Both the position numbers and the translations under genes were made by a program. Shown here one piece after another: positions 50,001 to 61,123 of a stretch of DNA of 64,000 bases. Position 1 is the stretch's first letter. Each line of letters begins with the position of its first letter. Location of the stretch: positions 22,161,501 to 22,225,500 of the forward strand of contig NC_079878.1 of NCBI RefSeq assembly GCF_029227915.1, in the 5' to 3' direction. Below the pieces are notes generated by a model, which worked only from the letters and a program-made list of their open reading frames with translations, searched no databases and had not been told where the DNA came from. Source of the DNA: Hydractinia symbiolongicarpus. Taxonomy: Eukaryota; Cnidaria; Hydrozoa; Anthoathecata; Hydractiniidae.

Positions 50001-51381
50001 TAAACCTTGTTTTACTTTATAATTATTTCTGTGAACTGTCAAAGTGTAACCGGAGAATTTACCTCCCTATGAAAAGGTAGCCAAACTTCGACGAATTGTA
50101 AGATCTTCTCTTGCACAGCAAGCGTCTGTTATCTCTCTTCTGCATATACGTGCTGTGAAAAAAAACCCACCTTGCCTAACCCTGCTTTTCTACAGTTTCG
50201 GTTGTGTGTAAGTGGGCAGACTTGCTCTCAGAGAGAGAGAGAGAAAGTTCACCCGTCTGGATAAACTAAATAAACCTATTTTAAGATTTTAGCTAGAAAC
50301 GTATGCCTCCTTCTTTACGACAGGACTTAGATATACAATTTACTTTGTCTTTGCTTGTGGCTCATTGCCATATAAGAAAGCTTGATCTCTTGTCATTGTT
50401 TTGGCAAGTTTATTCTTCTTGGAGATGATAATAAGCCTCAAATATGACGTACAGGGTATACTTTTTAATATATTTTTTGCTAATCACATTTAATTGGATC
50501 GTATAACATCTTGTGTTTTAAACTGATCTTTGATGTTATTTATTTTGAACACCGTGAGCAGATTTACTACGAGAGATAGAGAGAGATTGTCTAACCGTCT
50601 GAAGGTATTTATAAATGTATTTCAAGGATATTTCCACTTTAAGTTCACTTGTTTTCGTTTGTGGTGTTGATATGAAAAACGTATTTTCCCGTATGGTTTT
50701 TTTTATCAACGTCACTTGTTTCGGTGTCGCCACAAGCAGTAGTAAACTTAACCGTACTGCCTTATCGCGCGCTCGGTTGTTCTATGCCAAAAATAATGTT
50801 TTTTATATTTATCTAGACGGGTGGACGATCTTATTGGGTCATCTGCCCACTATAGTTAAAGGAAATGTGTTACTACTGGGTGTTTGTGTTAACAGAGTCG
50901 AGAAGTGTTCTTGGCTATGTTTTCCCTATTTGTAACCCTTTATAGTGACTTTGTATGAGACACTAAATAATCTCAATGATTATATTATGATCTAGGTCAG
51001 TAGCTTTACTATATATATTATTATTTTTTCCCCAGTATTACCAGATACCTATGTTGCTTTATTCCTTATCCAATAATAAATATCTAGTGGTCTAGTTAAC
51101 TAACCTTTCTTTGAGATATCAAATTAATTTTTTCTCCCACCTTAACTATTTCGATTTCCTGGTGCTAAGTAAGAGTATTGCTCAGTCCTATGGAGTCCAC
51201 ATAAAGTTGGAGAGATAGAGATGATAGAGGCATTGCAATGGTCCTATATACGAAAAATCTGAAACTTGACCAATCACAACTATTGGAAATCGTTGAAGGA
51301 ACTGAAACTGTATTCATTGAAGCGTAGAAGGGAAAGGTATCGAATAATTTATATTTGGAAAATCATGAAACAGTTGGTACT
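47070..51381. repeat. Right-array unit R3, shortened
   Basis: Begins like R2 but has lost about 361 bp of K- at 48,738/48,739. It is cut inside the LINE tail at 51,381, where TTGGTACT is followed by CATTCGGTACTCAC, so sequence from within the LINE to the start of K- is gone. Hairpin pairs: H|I about 47,600-48,195, A|M 48,490-48,705, J|L 49,583-49,862, I|H 50,229-50,850. Confidence 0.8.
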
Positions 51382-53927
51382 CATTCGGTACTCACAAACT
51401 GTCCAATAAAATACAACAATTAACTGAGGCGTGAAGTGGTTCTCCTAACCAATCTATATTTAGCTATTACAGATTCAATTCACCTACCAATTATAAGTAC
51501 CCAATAAACACGTGAACTGGTCTCATTCAGGAATGAAGAAGCACGTTTTGTCTCTTTCCTTCAAAGCTTCGCCAATCAAAGCACGTATTCTGTTAATTCC
51601 GTTTAACACGTCTCTTAAGAATGGCCAACAATTAAAAGCAGAAGAAATTATCGGGTGGTTAACTGGCCTGCGACTATGACCGCTGTCGCCTGATAAAGTA
51701 GCTTTGATTCTACCTGGATATATCTCAATATGGGAACAGAAATGGGTATAAGAAATAAGGCCAATGCATATGACGATGACTTTAATTAAAGTTATTTCTC
51801 TGCATAGGACACTTAGAATTTTTATCTACAAAGTAGACGCATCCAATCGAAAAAATATACCTCGTACCCAGGTCTTTACCGCACCCTGCTGTGTTGTGCT
51901 AATGTAATATAGCAAGTTCGGTCTCAAAATAGAGAGAAAAGAATTTTTTTATTTTGTATACCAAAAAACTTGTGGAAAACCATGGTCGCGGAAATAATGA
52001 TAGACTCAAATTGCGACGATAACCCTCTCTACTATGCTTTTATTACTCCTAAGATTAACTTGTTATACTTTTTTTAACAGAAACAATTTTTGAAGAAGAT
52101 AAATTTGTAAAGAGTCGGTTGGTAAATATCATTTATTCGCTTATAATTACGGTGGGTAGACAACCCGAAAGGATCGTACACCCGACTAGATAAATATAAA
52201 AAACATTATTTTTGGCATGGAGTAAGACGACTTTTGCCAAGGCTCTACGGTGAGGTTTATTTCTGCTTGTGGCGGCATTGCTGCAAATAAAAATTCGACA
52301 TATTTAAAATCATAAAAGAGTAGCTTATCTTATTTTTTAACCAAAAAACTGCAATGTAAAAACCACAAGCATAAGCAAATCATAGTGCATTTCTAATACT
52401 GTCAGACGGGCGGACAAAGTCTACTTTCTGAGTGAATCTTACACCTTCCTACAAAGAAATTTTTATACTAGTTTTACTTCCCCATAACCTTTTGACTATA
52501 ACTTCTCCAAATTCCTAAACGCTTGTGATAAAAAATTCCAACTGAATGTTACAAAACAAAGAGTCAGGATTTAAACCTTGTTTTACTTTATAATTATTTC
52601 TGTGAACTGTCAGAGTGTAACCGGAGAATTTACCTCCCTATGAAAAGGTTAGTCAAACTTCTTTTATTTTAACAATTTATGCCCGAGAAGTCAAAATTTG
52701 ATCAAACTTTGACCAAATGTAAGATCTTCTCTTGCACCGCAAGCGTCTGTTATCTCACTTCTCCATATACTTGAAAAAAAACACCTGGCCTAAGCCTGCT
52801 TTTCCACAGTTTCGGTTGTGTGTAAGTGGGCAGACTTACTCTCAGAGAGAGAGAGAGAAAGTTCACCCGTCTGGATAAACTAAAGAAACTTATTTTAAGA
52901 TTTTAGCTAGAAACGTATGCCCGGATCTTTACGACGGGACTTAGATATACAATTTACTTTGTCTTTGCTTGTGGCTCATTGCCACATAAGAAAGCTTGAT
53001 CTCTTGTCATTGTTTTGGCAAGTTTATTCCTTTTGGAGATGATAATAAGCCTCAAGTATGACGTACTGGGTATACTTTTTATTTTATTTTTTGTAAATCA
53101 CATTTAATTGGATCGAATAACATCTTGTGTTTTAAACTGATCTTTGATGTCATTTATTTTGAACACCGTGAGCAGATTTACTACGAGAGATATTTATAAA
53201 TAAGGTATTTATAAATGTATTTCAAGGATATTTCCACTTTAAGTTCACTTGTTTCCATTTGTGGTGTTGATATGAAAAACGTATTTTCCCGTATGGCTTT
53301 TTTATCAACGTCACTTGTTTGGGTGTCGCCACAAGCAGTAGTAAACTTAACCGTACTGCTTTATCGCGCGCTCGGTTGTTCTATGCCAAAAATAATGTTT
53401 TTTATATTTATCTAGACGGGTGGACGATCTTATTGGGTCATCTGCCCACTATAGTTAAAGGAAATGTGTTACCACTGGGTCTTTGTGTTAACAGAGTCGA
53501 GAAGTGTTCTTAGGTTTGTTTTCCCTATTTGTAACCTTTTATAGTGACTTTGTATGAGACACTAAATAATCTCAATGATTATATTATGATTTAGGTCAGT
53601 AGCTTTACTATATATATTATTATTTTTTCCCCAGTATTACCAGATACCTATGCTGCTTTATTCCTTATCCAATAATAAAAATCTAGTGGTCTAGTTAACT
53701 AACCTTTCTTTGAGATATCAAATTAATTTTTTCTCCCACCTTAACTATTTCGATTTCCTGGTGCTAAGTAAGAGTATTGCTCAGTCCTATGGAGTCCACA
53801 TAAAGTTGGAGAGATAGAGATGATAGAGGCATTGCATTGGTCCTATATACGAAAAATCTGAAACTTGACCAATCACAACTATTGGAAATCGTTGAAGGAA
53901 CTGAAACTGTATTCATTGAAGCGTAGA
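51382..53927. repeat. Right-array short unit R4 (2.6-kb type)
   Basis: Contains only K- (51,382-51,680), J body-, J|L (52,155-52,440), I|H (52,842-53,450), G- and the first part of the LINE tail. The H block recurs 2,600 bp after that of R3 (50,615 to 53,215), giving the period of this truncated type. It ends at a hAT-like element with a scar (see 53,928). Confidence 0.8.
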
Positions 53928-54361
53928 AGGTGCGGATCCAGTGTTAGTCAGATAAGTCGCGTGACTAAGTGTAAATTTGACGAAAAATGTTAGCCAAGCG
54001 AAGATGTCGACGATCCAGGCGTTGCAAACGGAGGGCGTTAAAAATTGTAATTTTTTTACGGCGAAAAGCCATGGTTCACAGCCCTCTCTAATTCGCCTAT
54101 AGCAATGTTGACGTCAAAGTTGTGACGTCGCTACCATATAGACTGAGAGGGTTGCAAATTATAGCTTACAGATTTTGACTGATTCATTTTGACTAATCAG
54201 TCACTCAGTCAGTCAAAAATCAAATAGTTATGGCCCGCAACCCTCCCCATCTCACCTAAGGGGCCTGTGACGTCAAAATCGTGACGTAATTTTCACACTC
54301 TATGCGTAGTCCAACAATATGTGGCCCGCAGCCGGCGAAGGAAATTTAGGTTCCGTACTGC

Positions 54362-54697
54362 GTGGTTACTGATAACCTGTTAGGCTATAGTTTTAACTCC
54401 CATCCGTCAGGATTAGTCAAAGACTCACGCCTTTTGGCTTGGATTCTTTCCGTACTATTATTGATTATGGCTGCAGCAGATATGTTGGCGCGGGTGCTTA
54501 CTGATTTAAAGTGTGATAATTTTGAATCTGTTCGTAAAATGCAAAAAGAACTTTTAGAACGTGTTTATTCTCGAGCATTTTTGTTGTCTGGGGATATTTA
54601 TCCCTTGGTTGGTAAAAGTCTTCATCGGAATTCAGGTCCAGATATATACCATCCATCTGAGAGGCGAGGTGTGAAGATAAAGGAATTATTGCTTTAA
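54362..54697 (+). CDS. Unknown 111-codon ORF in hAT-like element, copy 1
   Basis: Begins MVTDNLLGYSF. It has a hydrophobic stretch (LLAWILSVLLLIMAAADMLA, residues about 24-43) and then a charged helical part (ESVRKMQKELLERVYSRAF) ending IKELLL. It lies about 430 bp inside the element and precedes the OTU-like segment by 700 bp. It may be a first exon of the same cargo gene. No family recognised. The identical frame in copy 2 is at 59,568-59,903. Confidence 0.4.
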   Translation: MVTDNLLGYSFNSHPSGLVKDSRLLAWILSVLLLIMAAADMLARVLTDLKCDNFESVRKMQKELLERVYSRAFLLSGDIYPLVGKSLHRNSGPDIYHPSERRGVKIKELLL

Positions 54698-55378
54698 GGT
54701 GAGAAGTATGTTTTTTACTCTCCAACACACCTTGCATTTATTTAAAGGTTTTCAGTATATCTGCTACAAAAAGCTAGTTGGGGAGAGCTTTATACAAAAG
54801 ACTATTAAAACCAAATACAAAAAGATTTAATTAGCTAATAGCTAGGGCTAATACACCTTTACGATAATTCGGAAAAAATAACACTTCATCGCAGCTTATT
54901 TTGCAATCAGAGGAGGTAAACATTACACTTTTATAAGAGTTTATTAAGGAGAAAACACGTTTTTTCGTGATAACTTTTCTTGCCACGTTTTGTTTTTAAT
55001 GAAAAGTACACATAAGTTGTATCTTATTATTATTAACGTTTCCTGAAAATTTGAAAGAAATTGATACGACGGAAGTTAAAAAACTGGAGAAAACTTTTTT
55101 CCGATATTGTAAAACGATGGAGAGCCATAGGAACGCATGTACAATTGAATTATCATAAAGGTGTATTGTTTTTGTAATATGAGCTTTGAACAGAATTTTC
55201 AGCATTGCGGAGGAATTCTTTCTCAATTAAAATTTGTGTTGTTATTAGAAGCAAGAACTTGACATCTGGATAAGTAAGGTTGGTGATGAAAATAAACAAC
55301 TCTTCGAATGACTATTAAGAAACAAAGTTTGTTGAGTAAAAGGTCATGGTAAAATATATTATTTTTAGATCCAATCCA

Positions 55379-55917
55379 TCAGGAGACTGTCTATACAGCT
55401 CAGCATTGTTGGTATAGGCATAGGTGATAATTCTCTTGTTGATGTTTTGAGAATCTTGACATCCATAGAACTTTTCTTGCATCCTTCCTTTTATTCCAAT
55501 CATCCTTGTTTTCAATTTGCTTTTAAAAACCAAAAGGCAAATATTTTTATATCTGAGAAAAGTTTATTCAGATTTTCCCTTTCCCATATTGTTTGTGATA
55601 TGACTCTTTCTCCTGAGGAGGCAGTTAAAGCAGAAGCAATCAACAACTGTACCCCCAAGACATGGTTTCCTTTTCTATCAATACTTGCCTTGTCAACAGC
55701 AATAAAAAGAAAAATTAACACATTTTACCCACAATTCGGTTTGTTACAGTTTGTTACAACTTTCTTTACACAGTGTATATTGCCACACCCATCTATTTTA
55801 CCTGATGAAGATCAGTTAAAAATTTTATTTTGTTATGAAGATATTGTTAAGTCTGGTGTAGACTTCAAGCCAAATCATTACGTTCCCCTTTTTCCAGGTT
55901 GCAACTTTCTTAACTGA
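55379..55917 (+). pseudogene. OTU/vertnin-like cysteine-protease domain carried by hAT-like element, copy 1
   Basis: The frame from 55,379 reads SGDCLYSSALL with the expected catalytic-type Cys at 55,388-55,390. A one-step frameshift near 55,405-55,420 moves to the frame GIGIGDNSLVDVLRILTSIE, which continues 156 codons. Downstream are TWFPFLSILALSTAIKRKI (typical W---LALA---RPI helix and strand of the OTU fold) and NHYVPLF with the expected His (55,875). The order GDCLY, then LR---E, W--LALS and HYVPL is that of OTU-like and vertnin-like domains. An acceptor-like TTTTTAG lies just before (about 55,362-55,368). The frameshift means this copy is probably inactive unless an intron removes it. 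Family assignment rests on motif recall, not a search. Confidence 0.6.
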
Positions 55918-56188
55918 AAGTTGCATTTTCCTATTTCAGCATGCAAAAAGCAGTAAAAAGCCCTTCTTAATTCTTCTTTTAAAGTTCAAACGAAACTTGA
56001 GTTTAGCCCTATGAATAAACAAATATATCTGAATAAATACATGGGTTGAGGTGTGTTTGTATCATATCACATGTACGTATATTTCATCTTCATTATCCTG
56101 ATCTTTCCATATTCTTATTGTTTTTGTTATTATTGTGTTTTATTTTGCTGTCCATGGCTGGTGTGATCATTTGATTCACCTAGTCATG

Positions 56189-56225
56189 CTGATGAAGCCT
56201 GATATAGGCAGAAACAGCAGGAGTT
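56189..56225 (+). ncRNA. Degenerate hammerhead-like core, copy 1
   Basis: CTGATGA, then AGCC and GGCA around TGATATA, then GAAAC and AGCAG: the order of the hammerhead core with a short stem II (GCC/GGC). The first stem II pair would be A-A, which is not canonical, and I cannot build convincing stems I and III. It lies about 300 bp before the right end of the hAT-like element. An identical copy is at 61,395-61,431. A decayed ribozyme or chance. Confidence 0.22.
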
Positions 56226-59200
56226 TATAAATAATGAAATATATTCACAATTGTCTCACTTTATTATAGTTAATCCCTGTTAATTTTAGTGCTTTTATCT
56301 ATCTAAAATAAGACGTGTAAGACGGAGATTTGATTCTTATAAAAGATGTTCTTAGCAGATTTTGTTATAGCTTAGCGTTTCTTTTGGTCAATTTTATTAA
56401 TAACTAGATAAATCGGAAGACAATTTTTCGGCGATTTTTGTACCCGCAAAGCTTAAAATTTAGCCCCCAGCTGCTAAATTCAAGACTCAGTCTTGACTAA
56501 GTCTTGAAAAAGTCTGGATCCGCCCCTGTCTTACACCTTCCCACAAAGAAATTTTTATACTAGTTTTACTTTCCCATAACCTTTTGACTATAACTTCTCC
56601 AAATTCCTAAACGCTTGTGATAAAAAATTCCAACTGAATGTTACAAAACAAAGAGTCAGGATTTAAACCTTGTTTTACTTTATAATTATTTCTGTGAACT
56701 GTCAGAGTGTAACCGGAGAATTTACCTCCCTATGAAAAGGTTAGTCAAACTTCTTTTATTTTAACAATTTATGCCCGAGAAGTCAAAATTTGATCAAACT
56801 TTGACCAAATGTAAGATCTGCTCTTGCACAGCAAGCGTCTGTTATCTGACTTCTCCATATACGTGAAAAAAAAACACCTTGCCTAAGCCTGCTTTTCCAC
56901 AGTTTCGGTTGTGTGTAAGTGGGCAGATTTACTCTCGGAGAGAGAGAGAGAAAGTTCACCCGTCTGGATTACCTAAATAAACTTATTTTAAGATTTTAGC
57001 TAGAAACGTATGCCGGGATCTTTACGACGGGACTTAGATATACAATTTACTTTGTCTTTGCTTGTGGCTCATTGCCACATAAGAAAGCTTGATCTCTTGT
57101 CATTGTTTTAGCAAGTTTATTCCTTTTGGAGATGATAATAAGCCTCAAGTATGACGTACGGGGTATACTTTTTATTTTCTTTTTTGTAAATCACATTTAA
57201 TTGGATCGTATAACATCTTGTGTTTTAAACTGATCTTTGATGTCATTTATTTTGAACACCGTGAGCAGATTTACTACGAGAGATATTTATAAATAAGGTA
57301 TTTATAAATGTATTTCAAGGATATTTCCACTTTAAGTTCACTTGTTTCCATTTGTGGTGTTGATATGAAAAACGTATTTTCCCGTATGGTTTTTTTTATC
57401 AACGTCACTTGTTTGGGTGTCGCCACAAGCAGTAGTAAACTTAACCGTACTGCCTTATCGCGCGCTCGGTTGTTCTATGCCAAAAATAATGTTTTTTATA
57501 TTTATCTAGACGGGTGGACGATCTTATTGGGTCATCTGCCCATTATAGTTAAAGGAAATGTGTTACTACTGGGTTTTTGTGTTAACAGAGTCGAAAGTGT
57601 TCTAGGCTTTGTTTTCCCTATTTGTAACCCTTTATAGTGACTTTGTATGAGACACTAAATAATCTCAATGATTATATTATGATCTAGGTCAGTAGCTTTA
57701 CTATATATATTATTATTTTTTCCCCAGTATTACCAGATACCTATGCTGCTTTATTCCTTATCCAATAATAAAAAACGAGTGGTCTAGGTAACTGACCTTT
57801 CTTTGAGATATCAAATTAATTTTTTCACCCACCTTAACTAGATCGATTTCCTGGTGCTAAGTAGGAGTATTGCTCAGTCCTATGGAGTCCACATAAAGTT
57901 GGAGAGATAGAGATGATAGAGGCATTGCATTGGTCCTATATACGAAAAATCTGAAACTTGACCAATCACAACTATTGGAAATCGTTGAAGGAACTGAAAC
58001 TGTATTCATTGAAGCGTAGAAGGGAAAGGTATCGAATAATTTATATTTGGAAAATCATGGAACAGTTGGTACTCATTCGGTACTCACAAACTGTCCAATA
58101 AAATACAACAATTAACTGAGGCGTGAAGTGTTTCTCCTAACCAATCTATATTTAGCTATTACAGATGCAATTCACCTACCAATTATAAGTACCCAATAAA
58201 CACGTGAACTGGTCTCATTCAGGAATGAAGAAGCACGTTTTGTCTCTTTCCTTCAAAGCTTCGCCAATCAAAGCACGTATTCTGTTAATTCCGTTTAACA
58301 CGTCTCTTAAGAATGGCCAACAATTAAAAGCAGAAGAAATTATCGGGTGGTTAACTGGCCTGCGACTATGACCGCTGTCGCCTGATAAAGTAGCTTTGAT
58401 TCTACCTGGATATATCTCAATATGGGAACAGAAATGGGTATAAGAAATAAGGCCAATGCATATGACGATGACCTTAATTAAAGTTATTTCTCTGCATAGG
58501 ACACTTAGAATTTTTATCTACAAAGTAGACGCATCCAATCGAAAAAATATACCTCGTACCCAGGTCTTTACCGCACCCTGCTGTGTTGTGCTAATGTAAT
58601 ATAGCAAGTTCGGTCTCAAAATAGAGAGAAAAGAATTTTTTTATTTTGTATACCAAAAAACTTGTGGAAAACCATGGTCGCGGAAATAATGATAGACTCA
58701 AATTGCGACGATAACCCTCTCTACTATGCTTTTATTACTCCTAAGATTAACTTGTTATACTTTTTTTAACAGAAACAATTTTTGAAGAAGATAAATTTGT
58801 AAAGAGTCGGTTGGTAAATATCATTTATTCGCTTATAATTACGGTGGGTAGACAACCCGAAAGGATCGTACACCCGACTAGATAAATATAAAACAATTAT
58901 TTTTGGCATGGAGTAAGTCGACTTTTGCCAAGGCTCTACGGTGAGGTTTATTTCTGCTTGTGGCGGCGTTGCTGCAAATAAAAATTCAACATATTTAAAA
59001 TCATAAAAGAGTAGCTTATCTTATTTTTTAACCAAAAAACTGCAATGTAAAAACCACAAGCATAAGCAAATCATAGTGCATTTCTAATACTGTGAGACGG
59101 GCGGACAAAGTCTACTTTCTGAGTGAATCTTACAGGTGCGGATCCAGGGTTAGTCAGATAAGTCGCGTGACTAAGTGTAAATTTGACGAAAAATGTTAGC

Positions 59201-59567
59201 CAAGCGAAGATGTCGACGATCCAGGCGTTGCAAACGGAGGGCGTTAAAAATTGTAATTTTTTTACGGCGAAAAGCCATGGTTCACAGCCCTCTCTAATTC
59301 GCCTATAGCAATGTTGACGTCAAAGTTGTGACGTCGCTACCATATAGACTGAGAGGGTTGCAAATTATAGCTTACAGATTTTGACTGATTCATTTTGACT
59401 AATCAGTCACTCAGTCAGTCAAAAATCAAATAGTTATGGCCCGCAACCCTCCCCATCTCACCTAAGGGGCCTGTGACGTCAAAATCGTGACGTAATTTTC
59501 ACACTCTATGCGTAGTCCAACAATATGTGGCCCGCAGCCGGCGAAGGAAATTTAGGTTCCGTACTGC

Positions 59568-59903
59568 GTGGTTACTGATAACCTGTTAGGCTATAGTTTT
59601 AACTCCCATCCGTCAGGATTAGTCAAAGACTCACGCCTTTTGGCTTGGATTCTTTCCGTACTATTATTGATTATGGCTGCAGCAGATATGTTGGCGCGGG
59701 TGCTTACTGATTTAAAGTGTGATAATTTTGAATCTGTTCGTAAAATGCAAAAAGAACTTTTAGAACGTGTTTATTCTCGAGCATTTTTGTTGTCTGGGGA
59801 TATTTATCCCTTGGTTGGTAAAAGTCTTCATCGGAATTCAGGTCCAGATATATACCATCCATCTGAGAGGCGAGGTGTGAAGATAAAGGAATTATTGCTT
59901 TAA
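59568..59903 (+). CDS. Unknown 111-codon ORF in hAT-like element, copy 2
   Basis: Translation identical to the frame at 54,362; see that entry. Identity reflects recent duplication and is not evidence of selection. Confidence 0.4.
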   Translation: MVTDNLLGYSFNSHPSGLVKDSRLLAWILSVLLLIMAAADMLARVLTDLKCDNFESVRKMQKELLERVYSRAFLLSGDIYPLVGKSLHRNSGPDIYHPSERRGVKIKELLL

Positions 59904-60584
59904 GGTGAGAAGTATGTTTTTTACTCTCCAACACACCTTGCATTTATTTAAAGGTTTTCAGTATATCTGCTACAAAAAGCTAGTTGGGGAGAGCTTTATA
60001 CAAAAGACTATTAAAACCAAATACAAAAAGATTTAATTAGCTAATAGCTAGGGCTAATACACCTTTACGATAATTCGGAAAAAATAACACTTCATCGCAG
60101 CTTATATTGCAATCAGAGGAGGTAAACATTACACTTTTATAAGAGTTTATTAAGGAGAAAACACGTTTTTTCGTGATAACTTTTCTTGCCACGTTTTGTT
60201 TTTAATGAAAAGTACACATAAGTTGTATCTTATTATTATTAACGTTTCCTGAAAATTTGAAAGAAATTGATACGACGGAAGTTAAAAAACTGGAGAAAAC
60301 TTTTTTCCGATATTGTAAAACGATGGAGAGCCATAGGAACGCATGTACAATTGAATTATCATAAAGGTGTATTGTTTTTGTAATATGAGCTTTGAACAGA
60401 ATTTTCAGCATTGCGGAGGAATTCTTTCTCAATTAAAATTTGTGTTGTTATTAGAAGCAAGAACTTGACATCTGGATAAGTAAGGTTGGTGATGAAAATA
60501 AACAACTCTTCGAATGACTATTAAGAAACAAAGTTTGTTGAGTAAAAGGTCATGGTAAAATATATTATTTTTAGATCCAATCCA

Positions 60585-61123
60585 TCAGGAGACTGTCTAT
60601 ACAGCTCAGCATTGTTGGTATAGGCATAGGTGATAATTCTCTTGTTGATGTTTTGAGAATCTTGACATCCATAGAACTTTTCTTGCATCCTTCCTTTTAT
60701 TCCAATCATCCTTGTTTTCAATTTGCTTTTAAAAACCAAAAGGCAAATATTTTTATATCTGAGAAAAGTTTATTCAGATTTTCCCTTTCCCATATTGTTT
60801 GTGATATGACTCTTTCTCATGAGGAGGAAGTTAAAGCAGAAGCAATCAACAACTGTACCCCCAAGACATGGTTTCCTTTTCTATCAATACTTGCCTTGTC
60901 AACAGCAATAAAAAGAAAAATTAACACATTTTACCCACAATTCGGTTTGTTACAGTTTGTTACAACTTTCTTTACACAGTGTATATTGCCACACCCATCT
61001 ATTTTACCTGATGAAGATCAGTTAAAAATTTTATTTTGTTATGAAGATATTGTTAAGTCTGGTGTAGACTTCAAGCCAAATCATTACGTTCCCCTTTTTC
61101 CAGGTTGCAACTTTCTTAACTGA
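60585..61123 (+). pseudogene. OTU/vertnin-like domain in hAT-like element, copy 2
   Basis: Same domain, same frameshift, same motifs. Two codon changes are visible (SPEEA in copy 1, SHEEE here, near 60,814-60,835). Presence of the same frameshift in both copies shows it predates the 5,206-bp duplication. Confidence 0.6.

Larger units (their letters stand above)
53928..56528 (+). mobile_element. hAT-like non-autonomous element, copy 1, left end scarred
   Basis: The right end CTGGATCCGCCCCTG is intact, and the left reads AGGTGCGGATCCAG. The end sequence and GGATCCGC core match hAT-type terminal repeats (CAGGGGCGGATCCAG style). Internal repeats include GACGTCA-like motifs and TGACTGATTCATTTTGACTA near the left end. 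The first two bases (CA) and the left flank are missing: the element abuts GCGTAGA of the LINE tail instead of its insertion site, while the right flank (TCTTACACC) is original. No hAT transposase or hATC motif is visible. Cargo frames are listed separately. Confidence 0.82.
53928..59132. repeat. First copy of a 5,206-bp near-identical tandem duplication
   Basis: Holds hAT-like copy 1 (53,928-56,528), I|H (56,937-57,543), G- with the LINE start (57,640-58,073), K- (58,074-58,370), J body-, and J|L up to the insertion site (58,848-59,132). Every landmark recurs 5,206 bp later (54,362/59,568; 55,447/60,653; 57,308/62,514; 58,074/63,280). By eye only a handful of substitutions separate the copies. 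Confidence 0.88.

Noticed and set aside
54498-54737. Minus-strand 79-codon ORF in the hAT-like element
   Set aside because: Shadow of the plus-strand 111-codon frame. No independent support.
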